From a virus: a stretch of 51,796 bases of DNA. The translations under genes and the position numbers were made by a program. Positions 40,354-48,227 of the stretch are shown one piece after another (the stretch's first letter is position 1; each line of letters opens with the position of its first letter). The notes below the pieces were generated by a model. It was not told where the DNA came from. It did not search any database and was given only the letters and a program-made list of their open reading frames with translations. The stretch covers positions 1-51,796 of IMG/VR virus record IMGVR_UViG_3300045136_000338; one strand, 5' to 3'.

Positions 40354-41073
40354 ATGGCAACCGAAACCACGCTCACTACCACGTTCGCGCTCGATGACGA
40401 GATTCCGATCAGCCAGCGTCAGGCGATGGGCAAAATCCTGCAAGCGGGCGGCATCACCGTTGCCAATGATGCGCTCATGCGCGGGGCGTTTCCGCTCGTG
40501 CTCCGCAGCATGGACAGCCGCCTGCGCGGGCGGGCGTTCTCCGCCACCACGGTCCAGGTTCCCACGGGGCGGTTCTTGCTCATCACCTTCCTTGGTATGA
40601 CCAGCAACATCGCCGACTACCAGGCGAAGATCGTCCCCGCCGATGGGCCGAACGCCGGCGCGAACCTCAATCTCGTTGCAGCAGGCATTTCAACGGCGCT
40701 CTCGCAACCCGCCATGCTGCTGCTCGGCGCCGGCGACAAGATCACGGTGCCGCGGCATCTTGGCGTGATGGGCATGGAGTTCACCGCCCCGGCCGGCGTC
40801 ACCCGCATCCTCCGCACCGTCGATAGCGGCAGCGCCTACACGGTTGGGGTGGGGAAGCGCTTTGACCTGCTGGCCGCGTTCTGCACGGACAGCGGCGGCG
40901 GCACGAACCAGATCACGATCGATGGCACCACCGGCGTGACCGTCACGAACTCACAGGGGCAAGCGGTCACGTCCGTGTGGCTCACCGGCCTGCCCTTCAA
41001 GGCCGGGCAGGTGATCGGCGGCGTTGGGACCACAGACATCCTCATTTCCGGCATCGAATACACGGCGGTCTAG
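40354..41073 (+). CDS. Tail-tip protein, member 2 of a triplicated family
   Basis: 239 residues with a helical N-terminus (ISQRQAMGKILQAGGITVAN) and a beta-rich C-terminus ending KAGQVIGGVGTTDILISGIE. The ending parallels RAGQTLAPVTGINLYISGV in the next gene. Its N-terminus differs, suggesting domain shuffling onto a shared C-terminal fold. Confidence 0.65.
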   Translation: MATETTLTTTFALDDEIPISQRQAMGKILQAGGITVANDALMRGAFPLVLRSMDSRLRGRAFSATTVQVPTGRFLLITFLGMTSNIADYQAKIVPADGPNAGANLNLVAAGISTALSQPAMLLLGAGDKITVPRHLGVMGMEFTAPAGVTRILRTVDSGSAYTVGVGKRFDLLAAFCTDSGGGTNQITIDGTTGVTVTNSQGQAVTSVWLTGLPFKAGQVIGGVGTTDILISGIEYTAV

Positions 41074-41096
41074 GTCCGCCGCTGTGGGAGCAGAGT

Positions 41097-41864
41097 ATGA
41101 GCGCGAGCCTCACCCCCATCCCGATTGGCGTCCAGCGCGGCGACATCCTCACCCCGGCGCAGTGGCGCTCCTACACGGAGGCCGTGGCCGCCCTCGTGCG
41201 CCCGGCACCGGACGGGAATGACGGCACCCGCATCCTCGGGCGCAGCCTTGGCCTGCCGGTGCCGTTCTCCCCCCGCGACCCGCTGTTCCGCACGCGCGGC
41301 GTGGGGCCAGGCGAAGCGCTCACGGTCGGGGACGGCCAGTGGCTCTACATCCTCTACATGGGGAGCACCTTCAACAACAACACGAATCCCTCGGTGACGT
41401 TCTTCACCACGACCGGCTTCAGCACCGCGACGCTGTTTACGGCCGCGGGCGCGGCATCGGCCCGCCAGGTGCTCATTTTGGGAACCGGCCAGACCTTCCG
41501 CGGGTGCAGCACCCTCAACGACGATCGCGCCGCGAACAACGGTGGCGCGATCGGCATCTTCCAGAGCGTGCCCTACGACCTTGAGGTGATCGCCACCCTT
41601 GCGACCCAGAGCGCGCCGTTCAGCGTGCCCTCCGGGAAGGTGGCGATGATCACGGCCGTGCTCAACGCCACCAACGCCAGCAGCTTCCAGTTCGCCATCG
41701 ACGGCGGCTGGGGGCCACAATTGCGGACCGCGCAGACGGCTGCGGACGCGGTGTATCAGTCCGGCACGATGCCACCCGCATTGCTGCTGCGTGCGGGGCA
41801 GACCCTCGCGCCAGTGACGGGCATCAACCTCTATATCTCCGGCGTACTGGCGAATGCGGCATGA
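41097..41864 (+). CDS. Tail-tip protein, member 3 of a triplicated family
   Basis: ATG 41097 with GGGAGCAG upstream. 255 residues. The N-terminal half resembles member 1 and the C-terminal end resembles member 2. It lies at the end of the tail-tip operon, before a promoter-like gap. Confidence 0.65.
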   Translation: MSASLTPIPIGVQRGDILTPAQWRSYTEAVAALVRPAPDGNDGTRILGRSLGLPVPFSPRDPLFRTRGVGPGEALTVGDGQWLYILYMGSTFNNNTNPSVTFFTTTGFSTATLFTAAGAASARQVLILGTGQTFRGCSTLNDDRAANNGGAIGIFQSVPYDLEVIATLATQSAPFSVPSGKVAMITAVLNATNASSFQFAIDGGWGPQLRTAQTAADAVYQSGTMPPALLLRAGQTLAPVTGINLYISGVLANAA

Positions 41865-41879
41865 CGATACCCCCGAACG

Positions 41880-41888
41880 TGGTATGAT
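41880..41888 (+). promoter_or_regulatory. Extended -10 promoter before the lysis/fibre genes
   Basis: TGGTATGAT fits TGnTATnAT extended -10 promoters, which need little -35. A small CTCC/GGAG hairpin follows. It would drive the 41957 gene and lysis genes. Confidence 0.45.
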
Positions 41889-41956
41889 TGCTCCGATATG
41901 GAGTGAATTGCGTAAGGGCGTGAGCGGGTGAGCGCACGAGTAGCTGAGGGGTGGGC

Positions 41957-42403
41957 GTGAATGAGGCAACGCTGGCAACGGCGCTCGTGGGCGCACTGAC
42001 GACGGTAGGTGGGGCGATGCTGACGTATCTGGCGACCCGCCAGCGCAACCAGCAGGAGCACGAACAAAAGCTCGATGAACACGACCTCGCCGCCCGCAAG
42101 CTCCTCTCCGAGGACGAGCAGCGGTTCCGCGACGCGATGCAGGCGCAGATTGACCGGCTCGTGGGCCAGGTGACGCGGCTGGAGGAGGCGGGGCGGGAGA
42201 AGGACAAGCGCATCGCCGAGCTGGAGTACCAGCTTATCGAGTTGCGGTCGGAAGTCCTGGCGAAAGAGCGCGAGAACGTGGCCCTCACCGCCGAGGTCGC
42301 GGTGCTCAAAGAGAAGATCGCGTGGCTCACCGAGCGCCTGAACTACTACGAGCGCGGCGGTGGGGTGGGCGGTGTGGCGGCAGGGGGCGGCGACGGCAGC
42401 TAG
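41957..42403 (+). CDS. Membrane-anchored coiled-coil protein
   Basis: Residues ~3-25 form a membrane helix (LATALVGALTTVGGAMLTYL), followed by a continuous heptad coiled coil (~28-130) and a Gly-rich tail. GTG 41957 or the earlier GTG 41951 can serve; GAGGGG precedes them. The topology resembles a membrane-tethered accessory to lysis (i-spanin-like) or a phage exclusion protein. It lies just ahead of the protease and holin/endolysin genes. Confidence 0.6.
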   Translation: MNEATLATALVGALTTVGGAMLTYLATRQRNQQEHEQKLDEHDLAARKLLSEDEQRFRDAMQAQIDRLVGQVTRLEEAGREKDKRIAELEYQLIELRSEVLAKERENVALTAEVAVLKEKIAWLTERLNYYERGGGVGGVAAGGGDGS

Positions 42404-42442
42404 CGGCGGTGCCAACCTCGCGCCACGAGAAATGAGACGGCC

Positions 42443-42631
42443 ATGAGTGACGCCCTCGCCATTTGCGTCATCTGTGGCTATGCGACCCATGCGGACGACT
42501 GGGCCACCTCGCCGTCCGCCGTCCGCGGCAGGGTCATCTGCCTACGCTGTTACGCACGGGAGACGAACACCAGCAAACGCACGCCGAAGCGCCTGATCCG
42601 TGACGTTGAGGACGCGCAACTCGAACCATAA
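42443..42631 (+). CDS. Small zinc-ribbon protein
   Basis: CVICGY and CLRCYA pairs (residues ~8-11 and ~33-36) form a minimal zinc ribbon in a 62-residue product. Unrecognised. One of many small Cys-pair proteins in this genome. Confidence 0.6.
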   Translation: MSDALAICVICGYATHADDWATSPSAVRGRVICLRCYARETNTSKRTPKRLIRDVEDAQLEP

Positions 42632-42648
42632 GGTCAGGAGCACCCCGC

Positions 42649-43689
42649 ATGGGCCGGTATGACCCCCCGCCTGCTGGCACCAATCCCCTGGACTATTACC
42701 ACCCCGATGCGGTGGTGCCCTCGCCCCCCGACCCGCGCGACCATCCTGCCGCCCCCCCGTCCGCCTCAGGCGGACCGCGCCAGGTGTTCCCCAAAGTCCA
42801 CATGCTCTCGCGTGGCCGCCCGGAGAACCAGGAGGACCGCGGCTCCTGCGTGGCCTTCTCCGCAACCCGCATGATGGAGCGCGCCTACGCCGACCACCGG
42901 GGCGAGGACGCGCAGTTCTCACCGGAGTTCGTCTACGCCGAAGGGCGGGCGGCCATCAACCAGCTCTGCACCGACTCCGGCATGTGGCCCCGGCAGGCGA
43001 TGGATACCCTGCACCGGCGCGGTGTGCCCACCGAGGCGGAGCTGCCCTACAAGAGCCGCGATATCTGCTGGCGGCCGGGGCAGGCGGAGTACGCGGCGGC
43101 GGAGCGCAACCGCATCACCGAGTACGCCCGCTGTATGCAGCCGAGCGGCCAGGCCCTCATCGATGAGGTGAAGGCCGTGCTCTACGGCGCGGGCGGCAAG
43201 GGCCACCGCGTCTCCATTGTGCTGCACCTCTCCGTCACGTTCGGGCAGACCGGCGCGGACGGGCTGATGCCCGACCCGGACATGGCCCAGCGGTGGGGCG
43301 CGCACATGATGGACGTGCGCGGTTGGGATGACACCGCCTGGGGCGGCGGCTTTTGGGTGGAAAACCAGTGGTGGACCACCTTCGGGCGCGAGGGTGAGAT
43401 CTTCGTCCCCTACCGCATCTTCCTGTTGCCGGAGGAGGCGGGTGGTGCGTGGCGCGGCGACCTGTGGAGCCTGCGCGTGCCGGTGAAGGTTGAGCCGGAG
43501 CCGCAACCGCAGCCGCCCCAGCGGAAGGTCTACGTGCAGATTTGGGAGCGGCCGGCGGAAGGCGACGATTTCACCATCCACGCGATCGAGCGCCCCGTGC
43601 CCTTGGGCGGCGCGTGGGTGACGGTCAAGCAGCAGCGGGGCGACGAGCCGGAGGAGGAGATCGTGCCCTTCCTCCGGGTGGAACCGTAG
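42649..43689 (+). CDS. Papain-like (C1-type) cysteine peptidase
   Basis: The catalytic set is in order: Gln61 (oxyanion), Cys67 in RGSCVAFSA, His219 in GAHMMDVRGWDD and Asn239 in FWVENQWW, closely following papain Q/C/H/N. A Pro-rich N-terminus (encoded in part by the 15-bp palindrome) and a C-terminal beta domain after EPEPQPQPPQ flank it. Papain-like peptidases are uncommon in phage genomes. It sits with the holin-like and endolysin genes, so cell-envelope or virion-protein cleavage are the options. No signal peptide. Confidence 0.8.
   Translation: MGRYDPPPAGTNPLDYYHPDAVVPSPPDPRDHPAAPPSASGGPRQVFPKVHMLSRGRPENQEDRGSCVAFSATRMMERAYADHRGEDAQFSPEFVYAEGRAAINQLCTDSGMWPRQAMDTLHRRGVPTEAELPYKSRDICWRPGQAEYAAAERNRITEYARCMQPSGQALIDEVKAVLYGAGGKGHRVSIVLHLSVTFGQTGADGLMPDPDMAQRWGAHMMDVRGWDDTAWGGGFWVENQWWTTFGREGEIFVPYRIFLLPEEAGGAWRGDLWSLRVPVKVEPEPQPQPPQRKVYVQIWERPAEGDDFTIHAIERPVPLGGAWVTVKQQRGDEPEEEIVPFLRVEP
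42760..42774. repeat. Dispersed 15-bp palindrome, copy in the papain-like gene
   Basis: TCCGCCTCAGGCGGA, again with the GTC...GAC extension and again read as Ser-Ala-Ser-Gly-Gly, in the Pro-rich N-terminus. Confidence 0.7.
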
Positions 43690-43708
43690 CGCGGAGCGGA
43701 GGTGTGGC

Positions 43709-43960
43709 ATGAGTCCTGAGTTCCGGGTGGCACTGGTGCGCGGCATCCTGCACGCGCTGCTGGCGGGCGGGCTGGCGTTCCTGGGCGTGTGGTCCCAGAC
43801 CGACGACCTCAAGACGCTCAGCATCGCCTTCGCCACACCCGCGCTCACCGTGCTCGGGACGCGGTTTCTGGGCGAGGGCTGGCGGGACACCGTGCTTGCG
43901 CGGCGGCCCGGCACCGCCCAGCACGCCGCGCGCATCGCGGACGAGGGGCAGGCGCGCTGA
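43709..43960 (+). CDS. Holin-like small membrane protein
   Basis: GGAGGT precedes the ATG. The 83-residue product has two hydrophobic segments (~8-27 and ~37-54) and a charged, basic C-terminal tail, a class II holin-like plan. It is two genes ahead of the endolysin. TGATG-coupled to the next gene. Assignment is by topology and context. Confidence 0.6.
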   Translation: MSPEFRVALVRGILHALLAGGLAFLGVWSQTDDLKTLSIAFATPALTVLGTRFLGEGWRDTVLARRPGTAQHAARIADEGQAR

Positions 43961-44181
43961 TGGTGGCGAACGGCGTCATCAGCAAGCGGGCAGGGTGGCG
44001 GCACCTGCAACAGATGCAGGGGTCGGTGCTGTACGCCATCGAACGCACGCTGCACGAGCGCGCGGTGCGGGTGGCATTGCGCTTTGCCGACCCTGAGGCG
44101 GACGCCGATGCGTGGTGCCAGTGGTACGCGCTGGGGCGGATGGCACTGGGGTCAAACCACCAGTGGACGGAGGCGGTGTGA
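43960..44181 (+). CDS. Small hypothetical protein in lysis module (73 aa)
   Basis: Coupled to the holin-like gene (TGATG) and to the endolysin (GTGA). A soluble, helical product with no membrane segment (WRHLQQMQGSVLYAIERTLH). Possibly a lysis regulator; no family recognised. Confidence 0.5.
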   Translation: MVANGVISKRAGWRHLQQMQGSVLYAIERTLHERAVRVALRFADPEADADAWCQWYALGRMALGSNHQWTEAV

Positions 44182-44894
44182 GCACCTTCATCTATGCCGG
44201 TCGCAGCTTCACCCGCGAGGCGCTGGACGCCGTGTGGGACTTTACCGATCGCACACGCACGCCCCCGGACTGGTGGTTGTGCTTGGCCGAAGGCGAATCC
44301 GGCCTCAACGAAGAGGCCGACCATGACGGCGACCTCGGCGGGGGGTACTTCGGCATCTACACCCCCGTCCACGGCGGCACGCCTGCCGACTGGAAGGGGG
44401 TGGAGGGTGTCACCCGCTCAATGGAGCGGATGTGGTTCGCGGACGGGCGCTGGGCGGCGAACTTCGCCCGCTTCGGCGGCTGGAACGGCTGGCTGGGCCG
44501 CGCCACCCTTCCGCACGACTCCACCCTGCCGCCCGTCATCTACCAGGGACGGGCCGAGCCGGTAGACCCCGCCGTGCCGTATCGGGGACGCGCCGCCTAT
44601 CTCTATCACGCGTGGCCGCGCTATCAGGGCAGCCGCCGTCCGACGTGGGCACGGTGCCTGGAGGTGGAGGCGTTCGCGTCGGCGCTGGCGGTGGCGTTTG
44701 CGGAGGACCGCGCGGCGCGGCGGGCACACCCCCCGCCCGCGCCGGTGGTGTGCCACGAGCGCGAGCTGCTGGATGCGCTCACCGTGCATCAGAACGCCTA
44801 CGGCGAAGAGTCGCAGGCATTCGGCCAGGCGGCGGCACGGATGGCGCAGCGCGCGGCGGACATCGCGGCGTTGATTGACCAGCACCGGCACTGA
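44178..44894 (+). CDS. Endolysin, lytic transglycosylase-like
   Basis: GTG start overlapping the previous stop. LCLAEGESGLNEEADHDGDL (35-54) followed by GGGYFGIYTP matches the SLT/lysozyme-like pattern ES-x-N-x-A ... G-x-F-x-I, with Glu40 (in GES) the likely catalytic acid. The rest is helical, with a C-terminal heptad region. No signal peptide, so export through a holin is expected. It would cleave peptidoglycan. Confidence 0.7.
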   Translation: MSTFIYAGRSFTREALDAVWDFTDRTRTPPDWWLCLAEGESGLNEEADHDGDLGGGYFGIYTPVHGGTPADWKGVEGVTRSMERMWFADGRWAANFARFGGWNGWLGRATLPHDSTLPPVIYQGRAEPVDPAVPYRGRAAYLYHAWPRYQGSRRPTWARCLEVEAFASALAVAFAEDRAARRAHPPPAPVVCHERELLDALTVHQNAYGEESQAFGQAAARMAQRAADIAALIDQHRH

Positions 44895-44927
44895 CGAGCG
44901 CGGAACGCGGAGTGGGAGGGATGCGTG

Positions 44928-45302
44928 ATGGCCGAGAACGCGGATACAGGCGGCGAGCTGGCGATGGGCGGGGACGTGGATGCGGTGGTGCGGCCGGCGC
45001 CGATGCTGGCCCGGCTGCTGGCGGAGCACCGGCCCGCCGTGGAACTGATCGACCTCAGGGTCACGGCCACCTACACCGCCTCCGAGGGGATGAAGGTCAA
45101 GGTGGTGGGCGTGGCGCGGTACGGCGATGACCGCCGCTCCACGTGGGTGGAGGACCAGCACGCGATTGCCCCGGACCTGCTCGCGGGCCTCGAAGCGGCG
45201 CTGGTGGCGATCGCGCGGGTGGAGGGGGCAGACATCCGCGAGAAGGTGGAGCTGGCGGCGGCGGGCGACCTGATCGTCGCGCGGCGCAAGGGCGAGCTGT
45301 AG
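44928..45302 (+). CDS. Hypothetical protein after the endolysin (124 aa)
   Basis: ATG 44928 (or GTG 44925) with GGGAGGG at 7 nt. The product is helix then strands (VELIDLRVTATYTASEGMKV), with a C-terminal VELAAAGDLIVARRKGEL. Unrecognised; possibly a virion assembly factor. Confidence 0.55.
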   Translation: MAENADTGGELAMGGDVDAVVRPAPMLARLLAEHRPAVELIDLRVTATYTASEGMKVKVVGVARYGDDRRSTWVEDQHAIAPDLLAGLEAALVAIARVEGADIREKVELAAAGDLIVARRKGEL

Positions 45303-45363
45303 GCGCGACCGGCGCGCGGCAGAGCAGGGGCGGAACATCCGCCTCCGGCGGGAGGGCAGCGTC

Positions 45364-46050
45364 ATGGTATCGGCACCGCTCACCATCTACACGAAGCACG
45401 CGGCGATCCCGGGGCCGTGGCGCGCGCGCACGGCGGCGCTCCTGCGTCCGGCCGCCATCCGCGACGCCCGCCCCCGCACGCACGCGGGCGAGCTGGTGCG
45501 GTATCTGTGGGAGCAGACCCGCCGCCTGCCGCACCTCGCGGACGCGGCGGGGGAGCTGCTGGAACTCGTCTCCCGCGCCTGGGTGCTCGAATCGGAACTC
45601 GACGTGGCCGTGTTCCGCGCATCGGGCGAGGTGGAGCTGTACGGCACCGTCTCGCGGAAGGTGATCACGGACGCGGGCGTGGCGTTCCTGGTGGACGCCT
45701 GGCAGAACACGGTCGAGCTGGAGAACCTGCGCTATCACGCGATCGGCTCCGGCACTACCGCCGAGGCTGCCTCCCAGACCGCGCTCGTGACCGAGTTCAC
45801 GACGCAGTACAACCCGGACAACACCCGCGCCACCGGCTCACTCACGGAAGGGGCGAGCGCGAACATCTTCCGGACGGTGGGCACGAACACCGTCGATGCC
45901 TCCGTCACTGTGCAGGAGCACGGGATTCTGTCGCAGGCGGCGACGGGCGGCGGCACGCTCTGGGACCGCTCGCTGACGGGCGGCCAGTCGCTTGGGTCCG
46001 GCGACTCGATACAGACGACCTACGATGCCACCTGCACCAGTGGTGGGTGA
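45364..46050 (+). CDS. Phage structural protein with beta-rich C-terminus
   Basis: The C-terminal ~110 residues (HAIGSGTTAEAASQTALVTE, then NIFRTVGTNTVDASVTVQEH, GSGDSIQTTYDAT) match a recurrent phage structural pattern, probably a minor virion or fibre component. The N-terminus is helical. A GC-rich palindrome-like CCGCCTCCGGCGG lies just upstream. Confidence 0.65.
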   Translation: MVSAPLTIYTKHAAIPGPWRARTAALLRPAAIRDARPRTHAGELVRYLWEQTRRLPHLADAAGELLELVSRAWVLESELDVAVFRASGEVELYGTVSRKVITDAGVAFLVDAWQNTVELENLRYHAIGSGTTAEAASQTALVTEFTTQYNPDNTRATGSLTEGASANIFRTVGTNTVDASVTVQEHGILSQAATGGGTLWDRSLTGGQSLGSGDSIQTTYDATCTSGG

Positions 46051-46066
46051 CGTTGGCTGAGGACGA

Positions 46067-46195
46067 ATGCGCCATGCCAGCGCAGTTGAGGGTGTGCTGA
46101 GAACCGAGAACGGCGAACAGCTCAACATCGGCTCCACCCCTGTCACCGTCAACGTGACGGTCGACAACGGCGCGAACAAGCTCTTCGTGCTCTAG
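46067..46195 (+). CDS. Small hypothetical protein (42 aa)
   Basis: ATG 46067 after GAGG at 4 nt. The product starts [16 protein letters not shown] and ends in strands ([18 protein letters not shown]). It is out of frame with the previous structural gene, so it could also be its detached C-terminal piece. Confidence 0.4.
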   Translation: MRHASAVEGVLRTENGEQLNIGSTPVTVNVTVDNGANKLFVL

Positions 46196-46220
46196 CCCTA
46201 GCCACAAGGACACACCGATC

Positions 46221-47972
46221 ATGCGTACCCCCCGCCCCCACCCCCGCCGGTTCGCTCCCACTTGGCTGCTCATCCTCGGTGTCATTGCGCTTGGCAGCGT
46301 CGGGATTACACGCGACGGCCGCGGCGTTCAGCCCGCGGCGCTCTCGGTGAACGCCCAGGCTGTCCCGTCCTGCGGCCTGCCCTTCAATCCCCAGGGTCTC
46401 ACCTGGGCATTCTGTGAGACGTTTGACGCGCCCTCCCCCGGCGGCCGTGGGGGCGAGCTCGACGATGCGCGCTGGAGTTTCGCGCGGTTGTCGCAGCAGT
46501 ACAATCCCGGTCAGGGCCTCATCAACGCCTGGCGGCCGGTCAACCGCGTCTTCTGCCTCATCACGGACCCCGCTGCCCCTGAGAACGCGAACAAACTCCC
46601 TCCTGACGACAGCTTCATGTGCGGACCCCAATTTACCGACCCGGTCATGGGTGGCCCGGAGTCCAACCACTGGATGGAGGCCTTCTACGACGACGGCGAC
46701 TACGCTTACACCTCTGCCCGCATCAACCAGCCCTTCGACTTCGCCGGCCGCACCGGCACCTTTGCGGTCACCGTGGACGCCAAGACCGGCGGCAATCACG
46801 GCTGGTGGATCGAACTGTGGCTGACCGATGAGCCGACTGTTGCCCCACACAACGCCAACCCTTCGACCGTGGCCTACCCGCGCAATGGGCTCGGTCTGCG
46901 GTTCATGGACCGATGCGGTGGCGCCAACGATGAGCGGGTCAATGTGGAGCAACTCGTCCTTGTGCGCAACTACGCCGAGACCACCCTCCCCATGACGCGC
47001 CCGGCCGATGGCTGCATCCTCACCAAGCCCGACCGGCACAACCACCTCGAAGTGCGCGTCTCCCAGAACCGCGTGGAGGTCTGGGGGAGCGACCGCGGCA
47101 TCGATGGGTGTGGCGGCCAACCCCAGTGCACCGGCCACTCCACCTTCCGCCTCATGGCCGCCTCTGACAATCTGAACCTGCCCTTCACCCGTGGGTACTG
47201 GCACGTCCAGCACGCGCAGTACAACGCCGAGAAGTTCTGCGCGGACGGTGGCTCCAACCCCGCCACCTGCGGCCACCAAACCTATCACTGGGACAACATC
47301 GGTTTCGATGGTCCCATCCTGCCCGCACTGCGCTCCTACAGCCACCCGGACGCCATGACACCCGCTCCTGGTGGTGGGGTCAATCTCGGCTACTGGCTTT
47401 CTGGCACGTCCCGCGCCTTCTCGTTCACGAACGTGGACACCGCTGGCGCAAGCCGTGCCTGGCTCGCCCTCAACCTGTGGCCACTGGTGCCCGTGCAGTA
47501 CCGGGTCAATGGTGGCGCGTGGCAGACCTGGACGCATCCGGGTCCGAACAACGGCTGGGCATGGCATAGCACGGTCATCCCGCTGTCCGCAGCACTCCTG
47601 CGCGCCGGCACGAACACAATTGACCTTGCGGCTCCCGATGGCACTGCTGTCGCAAACGTGGACTTGTTGGTCGAAGGTACGGGTGGAAGCGCGACCACGA
47701 CACCCAGTCCGACGGCAACCCCCACGCCGACGGTGACGGCTACGCCGACGCCAACGCTGTCACCAACGCCAACGCCGTCACCAACGCCGACCGCGACGCC
47801 CACCGCGTCCCCCAGTCCGACGCCTAGCCCGACGCTCAGCCCGACGCCCACGGCCACACCGTCACGCTGCCGGATCACCGTACGAAATGCGAGCGATACC
47901 GCGTGGGTGGCGCGTAATGGGGTGCTCGCGCCCCATGCGGGCGGGATGGTGTGCGTGGTGGCAGGAGCATGA
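46221..47972 (+). CDS. Secreted lectin-like protein with Thr-Pro linker
   Basis: A signal peptide or anchor lies at ~14-35 after a basic N-terminus ([16 protein letters not shown]). The body (~45-390) is beta-rich and resembles concanavalin-like glycan-binding modules (WTFCETFD-like start, [30 protein letters not shown]), followed by a second beta module. A ~60-residue TPTPT-type linker leads to a small C-terminal domain. Such linkers are typical of secreted bacterial glycoside hydrolases and adhesins. An exported protein in a fibre cluster is odd; it may alter the host surface. I see no sure catalytic residues. Confidence 0.7.
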   Translation: MRTPRPHPRRFAPTWLLILGVIALGSVGITRDGRGVQPAALSVNAQAVPSCGLPFNPQGLTWAFCETFDAPSPGGRGGELDDARWSFARLSQQYNPGQGLINAWRPVNRVFCLITDPAAPENANKLPPDDSFMCGPQFTDPVMGGPESNHWMEAFYDDGDYAYTSARINQPFDFAGRTGTFAVTVDAKTGGNHGWWIELWLTDEPTVAPHNANPSTVAYPRNGLGLRFMDRCGGANDERVNVEQLVLVRNYAETTLPMTRPADGCILTKPDRHNHLEVRVSQNRVEVWGSDRGIDGCGGQPQCTGHSTFRLMAASDNLNLPFTRGYWHVQHAQYNAEKFCADGGSNPATCGHQTYHWDNIGFDGPILPALRSYSHPDAMTPAPGGGVNLGYWLSGTSRAFSFTNVDTAGASRAWLALNLWPLVPVQYRVNGGAWQTWTHPGPNNGWAWHSTVIPLSAALLRAGTNTIDLAAPDGTAVANVDLLVEGTGGSATTTPSPTATPTPTVTATPTPTLSPTPTPSPTPTATPTASPSPTPSPTLSPTPTATPSRCRITVRNASDTAWVARNGVLAPHAGGMVCVVAGA

Positions 47973-48226
47973 GTGCGACGATGGCAAACCTGTTCAACTT
48001 CAGCATCACACCACTGGCCAACAGCAACCCCGGCCCGATACCGCGCTTCTCGGTCGCTGCTGAAGTGCGCGCTGACGATGGGACCGTGCTGGCCGATTTC
48101 ACCGGGGCCAACGCGCTGGTGTTCCCTGCGGTGCTCACGCAACTCACCGCCCTACAACGGCGACGGCTGGTGCACCTCATCGCGCACTATCTCGTTCAGG
48201 CGCGGGCGGGGATGACGGAGGCGTAG
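47969..48226 (+). CDS. Small hypothetical protein (85 aa)
   Basis: ATGA-coupled to the secreted protein. Mixed alpha/beta ([40 protein letters not shown]). Unrecognised. Its position just before the spike suggests a fibre chaperone or adaptor. Confidence 0.55.
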   Translation: MSATMANLFNFSITPLANSNPGPIPRFSVAAEVRADDGTVLADFTGANALVFPAVLTQLTALQRRRLVHLIAHYLVQARAGMTEA

Positions 48227-48227
48227 C

